Assembly (NCBI GenBank): GCA_019671005.1
Contig: CM033732.1
Location: forward strand, 12,993,932-13,057,931
Reading direction: 5' to 3'
Length of the DNA: 64,000 bases
DNA from: Hibiscus mutabilis
Taxonomy: Eukaryota > Streptophyta > Magnoliopsida > Malvales > Malvaceae
Position 1 is the first letter of the stretch, and each line of letters starts with the position of its first letter. Both the position numbers and the translations under genes were made by a program. Below the pieces are notes generated by a model, which was not told the DNA's origin, made no database searches, and saw only the letters and a list, made by a program, of their open reading frames with translations. This document shows positions 45,688 to 57,513 of the stretch, one piece after another.

Positions 45688-47505
45688 ATGGATAGAAGGT
45701 TTTGTGATTATATAGAAAAGAGTGTAAATCAGGGTTATGTTCTAAAGATACACTGGAGACAATGGGAGAAGGACCATCCAAAGGCTTCATGCCAGACATG
45801 TCAAATGATACTCGCACTGGTGACGAGCGAAATGAAATGCAAAAATTAAAGAAGCAAATGGCCAAGATGATGAACTTGATGACTTTTATGGCTAAAGAAA
45901 ATGGAACTGTTGAATCAAAAGAAGAACTGACCAAGAATCAAAACATGAAGTTTGAGGGCCAAAACTCTACCCTTGAACGAGGTAGCTCCAACAAATACCA
46001 TAGAACCCATTCATGATTCACATCAACAAACTAGTAGGAGGAGTATCTGAGTCGAGCTCTAAGAAAGTGGTGGTAGGTCTAGAAGAAACTCGAGAAGTAA
46101 GTAATGTGAATAAGTATGTTTTGATTCCTATGAGAAAAACCAAGTTACTCCCGATGTTGGTTGAAAGGAACCTCATCACCCTAGTTAAGTCTGTGCCAAA
46201 GGAACCTTCTTACCCAAAAGGTTACAACATTCGTGCCAGATATAGTACCATTTAGGGTCATAGTACCGAGAATTGCGGGGCTTTGAAGAACAAAGTTCAA
46301 GACCTTATCAATACACGAGTGTTGGGTTTCAAAGACTAAAGACCCCGATTCTACAATAAACCAGCGATTCTTAGAACAACCCAAGATACAAAATTGAAGA
46401 AGGGCCAATACCTATAACAAGGTTCGAATCCCAATGTATACTTATCGACTGATGGTCAGAAGGCGAGAATTAAAGATCCTCATGTCGATCTGATACCCAT
46501 ATCATATGAAGAGTTATATCCTCAACTGTTGGAAGTCAGTTGGTGAGTTCAGTCTTTCTGACACCCCTACAACCTCCGTATCCGGATTGGTATGACATTA
46601 ATGCTCATTGCAAATATCATCCCAGAATTTAGGGGCACACTATCGAGAATTGCATCGCCTTCAAACGATGATTTCAAGCTCTTTTGAAAAATAGAAAGTG
46701 GAAATTCAAAACAATAGATCAGCCTAGTACATAAGGGGTGCTCAAGAGAGTTAGAATATGAGGCCAATGATGGAAGTACTCAAGAAAAGGGGCACTCATT
46801 CGAATGTGATGCTCAAGTTAACAAGCTCAAGCAAGAAAGAGATGATTTGAACTAGGAACTAAAAAATTTACAAGATAATTATCAGAAGCTTTATTGGGTG
46901 TTCAAGGATACTGGTTTGGGAGATACTCTTGACGAATGAAAGAATGGTGTCGTTCAGATGAAGAATAACTTGGATTATTGGAAGAAGAGGAGCATGACAA
47001 GTGAAAATCAAGCCATGCTATTGTCACAAAATTTGATAGAAGTCGAAAGTCGGTGCAACATTTTCAGGGATGAGCTGAAGGATAGTCTACCCGCGAACGA
47101 GATTTTGAATACATGTATACAATAGTGCGAAGACCTATCCAATACCCTACAGTCAAAAAATACATCACTGAAAGAGTAAACGGATGAGCTTAAAAGTTCT
47201 TTACGCACGTGCCAAATTCATGTTAAAGTAATCAAGCGAGTTTCATTTGAAAGCATTGTGGAGCTGAATTCTAAGTTGCAAGAGTCTAAACAAGAAATAC
47301 AAGAAAAAGACAATGACATGAAGGTTGCTTCACCCAAGTGTGTGCAGTGGATCAGCAAGTGGCGGACTTGGCTAATGCAATGATGCCGTTAAGTCATAAT
47401 ATTGATTCGGCGCTAGACCATGAAGAAAAACTAACTCGATTGTTGGACGAAGTTAAAAAGTTGGGTGTTAGGGCTTACAATTATTTGAAAACATCTAATA
47501 TCTGA
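45688..47505 (+). pseudogene. Tat-like extra ORF1, copy A: zinc modules plus coiled coil
   Basis: It lies upstream of gag. From ATG at 45688 the order is: a Lys/Glu-rich helix (45840-45930, LKKQMAKMMNLMTFM); a gag-tail-like module (IPMRKTKLLPMLVERN, then YPKGYN, GHSTENCGALKNKVQDLI, 46110-46310); a second such module (PISYEELYPQLL; YPDWYDINAHCKYH; GHTIENCIAFKR, 46495-46680); and a long coiled coil (about 46780-47490). Stops and frameshifts are frequent. Copy B at 59964 has the same order, so it is not a chance rearrangement. The role is unknown; RNA binding plus oligomerisation is a guess from structure. Confidence 0.7.
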
Positions 47506-47747
47506 TGTAACGAAACCTATTAGTCTCAATGAAAGTTGTTCTATGGGGATCACTTTTTGAATCAATACCTTATTGCATACATGTTTACATTTTAGCAATG
47601 CATTGCATTGCACATTCATTGTATATTTAACATGGCGCTATCATTTAACAAACATTACATTACTTTTCATGATCTAAAATTATTGGGGTTCGATGCCAGT
47701 AACCCGAGAATCATTTTAATTTTATGATGGACAAAAATTTGGAAAGC

Positions 47748-48774
47748 ATGGAACAAACTCAAAATTAAGACTCGAGCAGTTGGAAAAAAGACTTGAGAAA
47801 ATGATCAAGATCAAGTGAGATGTTGACAATTCCGTCAAATTGAATGCAAGAGAGAGCTGCCTGGTCCTTGATTTGGTCATTCCGTATGATTTCAAGGCCC
47901 CTAACTTTGAAAAGTATAATGGTACTAGCTGTTCTTTGATTCATTTGACTATGTTCTGTAGAAAGATAGAGAGCTACTTAGAGGATGAAAACTTGTTGAT
48001 TCACTGCTTCCATGATAGTTTGGCAGGGTCATCTATAGTATGGTATAATCAATTGAGCAAAGACAGAGTGCGGTCATGGGTTAACTTAACCAATGTCTCT
48101 TTGGGTCAATACAAGTATGCTCTAAACCTAACCTTAAGTCATCAATATATTTAAGGCATGAAGATGAGACCAGATGAAAGCTTCAAGGAATATGCTTTGA
48201 GGTGGCGGAGTTTAGCATCCTAGGTACAACCTTACATAACCAAAGAGGAAATGACTCCTATGTTTCATGCAACTCTTTCCCCCCCTTTATTTGATATAAT
48301 GCTCCAGAAATCAAGGAGCAGATTTGAGGACTTTATGACGATTGGAGAAAGGATAGAACATTAGATTCAAAAAGGAAAATTGGGTCCTAAGTTTAGGGAC
48401 CAGACCAGTCAGAAAGTGGAAGAAGACAAAGAGACAAATGAATGCTACTTCCAAAGTGCTCGTAATAGCAAGAGGAGAAGGCATGTTGATCCTTCCGAGT
48501 CACCGCGAAAAATTCCTTGAGTAAGTACAGATCTTGAGATATATAGGTACCCATTTCAGACTTGTTTCCTTATTTTGTTAAAGGCCATTACATCACTCCT
48601 AGACTAAGGAGGGTTACACCTAACTTATCTACCCATAGTTTTGACCCATATAGTGCTTGTGACTTCCACATGAGGGCACTAGGGCATTCCACCAAGAAGT
48701 GTAGGCCGTTACTGGGAGAAATTAAGAAGTTGGTTAGCGAGGGAATCTTAACACGAGAATTAATCCAACAATAG
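47748..48774 (+). pseudogene. Gag of Tat-like copy A
   Basis: A capsid-type core is clear at 47860-48340: LVIPYDFKAPNFEKYNGTSC, LLIHCFHDSLAGSSIVWYNQ and later YALRWRSL. It is followed by a zinc-knuckle-like CDFHMRALGHSTKKCRPLL at about 48656-48712. A TAA at 48152 breaks the core at the same codon where copy B has TAG. TAG at about 48221 replaces a CAA/CAG codon of copy B. It would build the virus-like particle of the element. Confidence 0.8.
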
Positions 48775-50800
48775 AAAACAAAGGAAATGGGACAAGCTTA
48801 CACCGCACCAAAATGCCAGAATAAATGATTTGTCACTTCGAGGATGACATAAAGACCATTTGCTTGGGTTTCTCATCTCTTCATGAAGATGTTAGTTTGA
48901 TTCCCCGCATTTTAGTTTCTCATTTTTGAAGAACAATGCACATAACAAACCCTACGGCTTAAGCCCTAAAGTAGTAGGAATATTTTGTAAAAACACATGT
49001 CTACTTATTTTGGTCAGAATGAGAATACATTTTCTTTATTCTTATTTAGAAAACAATTTTGCATTTTTTGATTCTTTAAACATTTTATTCATTGTTATGG
49101 GGGTAGTTTTTGTTCTTCCATACACATATACACATATTTTTTGAAAAAGGGGGGCATGCACATATGTATATCATTTTTATCAAAACCTTGGATTTCAATT
49201 GCAAGAGTATCTTTGATTCAAATCTAGAGACAATTCCAAGTTGCTTATATTTAGAAGGATTTGAATGCTTTGAGGATATTGCAAATGCGAGCATCTGAAA
49301 TTCTATTTAGGCCAATGGGGGAACAAAACAAGTGTTCAGGTTATGGGCAGATCCCCTTTAGTGAATTCTCTTCTCAGGAATTTTTTGTTTAAGATCCTTG
49401 AGTCGAGTGTTGACCTAAACTTCTACCCCTTAAGACTTTCTCTGGATGTCCATGAATGGGACGACGAATGCCATTCTTTCACTTTCCAAGAAGGAAGAAA
49501 TGAGACCAAATACTTTAGATACAAGGGCCAGAGAATCATCAAAAAGAAATTGTTGAAAGAAAATTTATTCTCAAAGAGCTAACCAAGCCAAGTTGAAAAA
49601 TGCCAACCAGAAGGCCAAAACAATCAAGAATGAGTGCACTAAGTTGAACAGTGCAATAATGAGAAAGTAAGAGATACACATGTGAAATTCTTCATTTAAT
49701 TTAGAAGAGCCGTTGAGAATTGATTAAGTTCGAGCGGAAACATGCGTCAATACATGTCAGGATGCAGTATAGTCCAAAGATACATATTCCTAAATTAGAA
49801 GAAAGGAAATAAACTATAGGCTAAAAACAAAAAAATAGTCAGTCTAAAAAGATTCTAAAAAAGAGAAGAAAAAAAAGAAAGAAGAAAAAAAAGAAAGAAG
49901 AAAAAGAAAAAGAAGAAAAGAATACTTTACATAGCACACTCAGATTAAGCAATACAAGAATAAGGCTTTAACTGGAAGAAATGAGTAAGAGACTTCTATG
50001 TAATCCTCTATTCAAGTAAATATCAATTTTGAAGACATGGAGGATTGATCACATTTGAACAGAAAGTGAGCATCAATATCCAGCCAAGATACAAGCCGAT
50101 CTGAAATTACAAAAGAAGAAAATGAACTTTAGGATGAAAACCCAAAAATGGACAGTCTAGAGTGATCCAAAGAGTGAAAGAGAAAAGAATATTTCATATG
50201 AGCATATACAGGTCAAACAAGTACAAAAATGAGGTTTTGCTTAACCATGACCCACGACCTATATTACAGGCCTACAAAGACCATTCTGATCATATGTGGA
50301 TATCTAAGTGGGATGAGTCTATCTTCAGATTACATTCCGCCTATAAGGGTTAACCTTTCTTCAAGGAACGTCAAACTTTAAGTGCCTGATCGATACAAAG
50401 TGAGGGAAGGATAGGACATGGTGAGCTAGTGATATTAAGAGAGCTACCTTAAATTGGTTAGAAATTAGGTATGAGAATTGTTCCTCTCAGAAGCCTAATA
50501 GACTAGAAGAGACTACACATGTGCATATATCGTCACAACAATCAAGATCTTCTAAGCATACACTTCATTTGAGTTGATCTTTTTTAATTGAAGCAAATAC
50601 GCTATTGCATTTGATATTTTGAGGCCAAAAATTGGTTTTAAAAAATGTTTGCTATTTTCTCCAAATTATGATTTTAAAATGTTTGTCATTTTTTCTTTTT
50701 TCAAAAATTGTCATTATTTTCTTAAAATATACACAAACAAATTGCCTTTTTTGCATTAATTTATAATGAGAATTAAAGCATAATAACCTAGAGTTGGTTT
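48775..50800 (+). other. Post-gag region of Tat-like copy A
   Basis: No protease, reverse transcriptase or integrase is readable. There is a purine-only stretch at about 49855-49920 (AAGAAGAAAAAAAAGAAAG type), with a counterpart in copy B at 63375-63475. Short frames at 49343-49582 and 50162-50353 are of unknown nature. The junction to the next element lies between about 50800 and 51030. Confidence 0.5.
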
Positions 50801-51031
50801 CTGCTGAGATGCTTCAATGAGTTCGATAAAGAAGATTGAACTTAAAGACGAGTTCAGAGAGTGGAGGCATTTTGCTAGCCCTAATGTTGGAATAGTTAAA
50901 GACTCTGCATGTTAGGTCAAAGACGAGAAGGTAGTTGAGCCCAATATTGATTAGGGCAATGCTAAACATAAGAAATGATGAGAGTTCTTATATAAGAATA
51001 GTATAGGGACCAAAGGCAGATTGTTACAAAG

Positions 51032-54000
51032 GTGGGTGGTAACCCTGAAGACAAGAAACTTGTTTTTGGAGCATCCATCGATGACGAGGATGAAAAAGAA
51101 TACCTTGTAGGTGGTGAAATAGTTGTGGTAAAACGAAGCTTAAGCCTTCAAAGTGTTGAAGGAGAACAACAACAAGAAAACATATTCCGTACTCGTTGTC
51201 ATATCCAAGGAAAGATATGTAGTGTTATTATTGATGGTGGTAGTTGTACTAATGTTGCATAGTAGCTTTTTGATAGAAAAGCTTGGTCTTGCAACCACCA
51301 AACACCTACAACCATATAAGCTTCAATGGCTCAACGATAGAAGAGAAGTTAAAGTCACCAAGCAAGCCCATGTTGCCTTCTCCATTGGTAAGTATCATGT
51401 TAAAGTCCTTTGTGACATTGTCCCAATGCAAACCGGTCATGTATTGCTAGGAAGACATTGCAATTTGATCAAAGGGTGATCCATGATGGCTATACCAACT
51501 AGTACACTCTTAAGCATGAAAGAATGAATGTTTGGCACCTCTCATGCCAAAACAAGTCAATGAGGATCAAGTTCAGTTGAAAGAGAGTTTTGCAAAAAAA
51601 AAAAAAGAAACAAATAAGGGAAATGGAAAACATAGGGAGCAAAAAAAGAAAGCGAAATAAAAACAAAAGAGATCGAGAAAAAAACAAAGGACAAAAAAAT
51701 GAGTAGAAAAAATTTTGACAAAAGAAAAAGAAGTGAGGAAATTACCGCTTTCAAAGCAATCTTTACTTGTACTTATGTACAAGGAGAGTTTGTTAGCCTC
51801 TAACGGAATCGAGTATTCTTTGCCTTCTCATATTGTCTTTTTGATTCAGGAATTTAAAGATATATTCTCGAGGAGATTTTGAGTGGTTTGCCATCCATTC
51901 AGGGTATAGAGCATCAAATAGACTTTATTCCTAGTGCAACCATTCCAAATGCGTATGTTCGAGAAAATCTTAGCCCCTGTGTCATTGTAGTTTTACTAGC
52001 GCCAAAGAAAGATGGTTCATAGCAAATGTGCATCGATTGTCGAATCGTCAACAAGATTACCATCAAATAATGATATCTAATTCTGCACCTAGACTACATG
52101 TTGGACGAACTCAACAGTGCATGCATCTTCTCCAAATTTGATATAAAAGTGGCTATCATCAAATAAGGATGAGAGAAGGAGACGAGTGGTGGTTATGCTT
52201 TTTGTCTTAACTAACTATCAGAGTACTTTTATGCGCTTAATGAATCACATCATTTGCCCTTTTCTTGGTAAGTTTTGTGTGGTGTATTTTGACGGCATCC
52301 TTATCTACAACAAGTCTTTGGAGGATCATGTGCAACATTTAAGATTAGTTTTACAAGTGCTAAAAAAGAAACATTGTTTGCAAATCTTAAAATTTTTTCT
52401 TTTTGCACTAACAAAGTTGTCTTTCTACGTTTCGTGGTTATCTTAGAAGGACTCGAAGTAGATCAAGAAAATGTGAAAGCAATTCAAGAATGGTCGCGAC
52501 ATACGATCACAAGTCAAGTAAGGAGTTTTCATGGTTTAGCTAGTTTCTATCAAAGGTTTGTTCCTAACTTTAGTACTTTAGCTGCAACCTTAACAAGAAT
52601 CATAAAAAAGAATACCAATTTTCATTGGGGTGAGGAACAAGAAAGAAACCTTTGTTTTGATTAAAGAATACTTGACTAATGCACCTTTGCTAGCACTCAT
52701 GGATTTTAATAAAACTTTTGAGATTGAGTGTGATGCATCAGGTTTAGGAATTTGAGCTGTTCTTACTCATGATGGACGCCCTATTGTTTATTTTAGCGAG
52801 AAGTTGAACGATGCAACTCTTAATTATTCGACATAATACAAAGAGGTGCATGCATTAATTTGAACATTAGAAACATGGCAGCAGTACCTTTGGCCTATGG
52901 AATTCGCAATCCACTTTGATCATGAAGCCTTAAAGCATATCAAGGGACAACACAAGTTGAACACAAGGCATGCCAAGTGGGTGGAGTTTCTAGAGACATT
53001 CCCGGACGTGATCAAGTACAAGAAAGGTAAGGAAAATATTGTTGCTGAAGCTTTGTCGAGGAGGTTTGTACTTTTCAACACCTTACATTCTAATTTACAT
53101 GGATTTGGTTACATAAAAAACTTTATGAAAATGATCCTGACTTTGGTGACATCTATAATGGCTGTGTAAAGGGAATTTTTGATAGGTTCTACCAACATGA
53201 TGGATGCCTCTTTTGTGAAGGAAAGTTGTGCATTCCTTAAGGATCTATTCAGAACATTATAGTGAAGGAAGCACATGGTGGAGAACTCATGGGTCACTTT
53301 GGCGTGACCAAGACTTTAAAAACACATCGAGAACATTTCTTTTGGACCAAAACGAGACGTGATGTCGAGAGGATGTGCAATAGATGTATTACATGCAAGA
53401 ATGAAAAATCACGCCATAAACATCATGGCTTATACACACCACTTCCTATTCTCAAATCAACTTGGGTGGATATTTCCATAGATTTTGTTTTAGGGCTTCC
53501 AAGGACCAAAAGTAGAAAAGACTCAAATTTTTTTGTTGTTGGTAGGTTTTCAAAGATGTTACATTTTATTCCTAGTAATAAGATCGACGACGTTTCAAAT
53601 TTTGCTAACTTGTTTTTTAGGGAAGTAGTTCAACTACATGGAATGCCAAGGACAATCGTGTTAGACAGGGATGTTATGTTCTAGTCATTTTTGGAGAACC
53701 TTGTCTTGGAACCAAAATTTTGTTCTTTACAACATGTCACCCACGAATGGATGGTCAAACCAAGGTAGTTAACGGGTACTTTCAACCTTGTTACGGTTAA
53801 CCATTCGAAAGAATTTAAATTCATAGGAGGAATGTTTGCCGAATGTTTAATTTGCCAACAACATATTAGTGCATTATGCAAACAAGCACTCACCATTCGA
53901 AGTGGTTTATGGTTTTAATCCATTAAACCCTGTTGATTTGATTCCTTTACCAGCTGACCAGTTTGTGTATATAGATGACAAAAAGAAGGCCGATTTTTTG

Positions 54001-54329
54001 AAAGATCTAAATCAATGGGTGAAGGAAAATATTGAACAAAAGATCGATCAGTATGCTGACAAGGCAAAGAAAGGATGCAATAAAGTCATCTTCGAACCCA
54101 GAGATTGGGTTTGGGTTCACATGCGAAAAGAGCGATTTCCCGCTCAACGAAGGTCTAAGTTACTACTCCGAGGGGATGAACCTTTCCAAGTCCTAGAAAG
54201 GACTAATGACAACACCTAAAAATTAGATTTTCCTGGTGAGTATAATGTTAGCGCAAGCTTTAATTTTTATGACTTATAGCCTTTTGACGTAGGTGATGAT
54301 TTGGGGACAAATTGCCTTAAAGAGGGGGA
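51032..54329 (+). pseudogene. Ty3/gypsy pol, 5'-truncated and degraded
   Basis: Order: aspartic protease (DGGSCTNVA near 51234, where D-G/S-G is the active motif of the family; then LGLATTKHLQPYKLQWLND), a Lys-rich linker (51590-51750), reverse transcriptase with the catalytic motif changed from YFDD to YFDG (near 52290, VYFDGILIYN), RNase H (FEIECDASGLGI near 52720; KYKKGKENIVAEALSRR near 53020), the integrase zinc head (HGGELMGHFGVTKTL; CNRCITC, 53274-53400), an integrase core with two acidic positions (SIDFVLGLPRT; VLDRD) and a damaged third, and the end VWVHMRKERFPAQRRSKL at 54110-54160. No chromodomain is seen. Clade is not assigned; CRM-like chromovirus is possible. No gag is found. Confidence 0.85.
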
Positions 54330-55560
54330 TGATGTAGGCATCATGAAGACACTTAAGAGAGTTCCAATCATACTTCCTCATGGTCCAATCACTCAGGCAC
54401 GAGCCAAACATTTCAAGGATGCTCCTATAGGAGTAGTCAAGCAAGTTTGGGACGTTGGGCTTCACCAGGGCGTTGGGCTTGAAGGCATTGGGCTCAAGGA
54501 GTTTTACAAGCCATGCACTTTGTTGCATGCGGCTTAAAGGCCCATTTTTTAGTTTAATTATCAGACATTTTTATTTAAATAATTTCGTAACATTTTATTA
54601 AGTTACTTTGTGTTTAATATTACTGTTAAGTTGTCTTTAATTTTGGTGCATTTTATTATATTAAAGTGATGTCATATGTTTCATGTTTACGTTGCATGTC
54701 CATATTACTTTAATTTGATACATTATATATCATATACTAATGCTTATTTTTGGACATATAGGGCATGTCATTGGCTAGCCACTTAAGCATGAAAAGAAAC
54801 AATTTTGGTGCATTTTGGAACATTGGACCATCCATGCATGGAAAAAACTTTTAAGGCATCCTTATTCATACAAGTACGAATATTTGCATCCATTCACCTA
54901 CCTATATCATGGCTTGGGCAACAAGAGAGAGTTTGGGAGTCACTTTGGAGGATTCAAGAAGGTAAGTCTTCACATTTCAAGAGATTTCTTTCATTCATTC
55001 AAGCAAGTTAATACATTGAAGACAACTCTTCACATTTGGCAACTCTTTACATTTTAAGGGTTTTTTTTTCATTCATTCCTACATAAATTGTATTAGCACC
55101 ATTCATATTCATCCTAGCCTATAAATAGAGGCCTTGTGTTCATTTGTAAGAAGACAACTTGAATGAAATACTTATTTGAGAGTGTTCTTTTCATTGTTCT
55201 TAAAACAACTTCTTTGGCTTATCAAGCAAAGCCTTGTGGTGTCAAACCCTTCTTTTATACTCATCACTTCCTTAAAGTGTGGCGTTCTTCCATCAAATTA
55301 TAAGGATGGGTTCCTAAATTAATATAGTTAGAGGGTCTCATTCCATCCTTCACTCAAGCATTCTATTCCTTTCCCTAAACACAATCACAAAGCCTACCAC
55401 CATCCATCATCACCACCTTCATCATTTCCACCAATTCCAAACCAATTTGCAGGCCTCCATCATCACTAACCAAGAGCACTTTGATTTTGATCGGGATTCA
55501 ACGCACCTCGACTTCATCCAGCAAAGGCGAGCTTCCATCACATAGCATTCAAAAGGGTAA
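54330..55560 (+). repeat. 3' LTR of the gypsy element, right end uncertain
   Basis: The polypurine tract AAAGAGGGGGA (54319-54329) is followed by TGATGTAGGCATCATGAAG. TATAAATAG lies at 55120-55128 with a leader-like stretch after it. The open frame at 54301-54537 spans the polypurine tract and LTR and is not a gene. The LTR end was not located. Confidence 0.65.
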
Positions 55561-56047
55561 GAGGTGTATCACCTCTGCTCAAAATAACAAAAGATAGGTC
55601 CCTAAGTTTCTCTAAGCTTTCTCTTGCCTTTCACTTTGGAGAACTCTCCAACATCAATGGGGCATAAAAATATAAAAAATGAATCAAAACATCGCTGTTA
55701 CAAGTTATAATGCCTAAAAATTCAGAGTATATGAAAAGAGTGAGGATAGGTTAGAAAAACTCAACCTTTCTAAAACTCTTCCAAAACATGGATTGCAACC
55801 TAAACATCAATGAAGGGTGAAATGAGGCTCAAAACGGAGCTTGATATGTGAGAAAGTAAGTGTCTACAAAAGGTTATTTGATTGAGTTTCAAAATTAATG
55901 AAATTTTCGTCTTTTATGTTGTTTTGGAGCATGAAACCATGGAGGAAAATGTGAGATTTTTAAGAGCGAAAAAGAACCCGTTAAAATCAAACCATTCAGC
56001 CACCAAAATTATAAAGGGATAATTTGATGTTTTAGTTCTTCAATTTT
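55561..56047. other. Spacer, no gene recognised
   Basis: Possibly still element sequence. Nothing identifiable. Confidence 0.4.
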
Positions 56048-57097
56048 AGGGTAAAGTATATAAATGTTCATTAAACTTTTAGAGCACTTTCATTTTGGTC
56101 ACCAAACTTTTAAAACTTGCGTTATAGTTACTTAACTTTTAGTTCGCTTTAAGTAAGGTCCATCATGTTACATTTTGTTAGAAACTACTGACATGACTCG
56201 TTATTTTTCATTTTCTTAAATAAAGTAATGGGTAAACTATACAGTTCATCACTATTCTTTCTTCTTACTCCTATGTCGATAACTGAAGTTTAAAAATTTT
56301 CAATTTAATAACTCAACTTTCCAATTGTTCATATTTTTGTCACTAAAAAATAACATGACTTTTTATTAATATTTTCATATGACATGACATATTTTATTTT
56401 TTAAATTCATGTCGGATTTAGATTCAAAATAAAATTTTTAAACCCTAATCCCAACCCCTAATCCTTAATCTACAAACCCTAAAACACAAATAAAACCATT
56501 GTCACGTGTTCTTTTTCTTTCCACCTCTTTATCTCTCTAAAAAACCGTTCACCTGCAATCTCATCGGAATTTGTCAACTACTTATTTCTCTGTTGCCTTC
56601 CGAAGGATCCAATCACGATTATTATCGGCAAACTTCTCAACATCGAGCCTCAAGAGCTTTAGTTTCCCTTTGAATTGAGAAATCATATCTCATGTTCGAT
56701 TTAATTTTTTTTCATTTTTAATTTAAATCTGACATGAAATTAAAAAATAATAAAATATTTCATGTGATTTGAAAATATTAATAAAAATATCATGTCATTC
56801 TAAAGTGACCAAAATATGAACAATTTAAAAGTTGAGTTATTAAATTAAATTTTTTTAAATCATTATCCAAAATTGGATTGAAAAGAAAGTTGAGTGATGA
56901 ATAATATAGTTTGCCTATTATTTTATTTAGGAAAATAAAAACTAATGTGCCATGTCATCAGCTTCTAACGTAAGATAACTTGAGGAACTATACTGAAAGT
57001 AAACTAAAAGTTTAATGAATATAACACAAGTTTTAAAAGTTCGATGACCATGATAAAAGCGTTCTAAATTTTCAATAATCTTTTATGTAGTTTACCC
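56048..57097. mobile_element. Hairpin element F6 (outer)
   Basis: The arms 56048-56229 and 56916-57097 are inverted copies. Ends are AGGGTAAAGTATATAAATG and AGGGTAAACTACATAAAAGA. They share TTTTGGTCACCAAACTTTTA-type units, ACTTGYGTTATA, and boxes TACTGACATGACTCG / TGATGACATGGCACATTAG. The two arms run right up to a second hairpin element at 56230-56915. Confidence 0.8.
56230..56915. mobile_element. Hairpin element at the loop of F6 (inner)
   Basis: The ends GGGTAAACTATACAGTTCAT and GGCAAACTATATTATTCATC pair. The arms share AATTTAATAACTCAACTTTY, AATTGTTCATATTTTKGTCA and CATGTCRGATTTARATT. The core 56430-56700 has a telomere-like AAACCCTAATCC tract and a short pyrimidine-rich, GC-richer segment (56500-56690) of unknown origin. 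Confidence 0.75.
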
Positions 57098-57478
57098 TTA
57101 ATTTTATGTTGGGTTACGATATGATCTCATTCTCCAACTATACACTCATTTTTATCCGGTTTGTAAATAGTATGTTAATATTAGTTTAATAATTAATATG
57201 TTATTATTGCATGTATACATATATAATTTTATTGGGTGTGTATTATGTACGTGTGACTAATGTGTATGTGGTATGTGTGTGTCGTGTGTATGTCTGCATA
57301 TTACGTATGCCTTAACTGTTTGTATGTATAATGTGTGTATACTTATATTAATTTGGCGTGTGAGCAAATATATGTATATGTGTGTTGTGCTTGAATGTTA
57401 TATGATGTATGTTAATTTGCATGTATGATTGTATGAACGTAAATTATATTTGTGTATGTGTTATTATATTGTTATTAT

Positions 57479-57513
<35 letters not shown>

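Noticed and set aside
51499..51782. Phe/Leu/Ser-rich minus-strand frames
   Set aside because: Reverse of the Lys-rich linker between protease and reverse transcriptase of the gypsy pol.
48775..54329. Post-gag Tat region and gypsy pol as one complete element
   Set aside because: The pol at 51032 has its own protease start and 3' LTR of a different type, and its integrase end differs from that expected for Tat; two elements abut.
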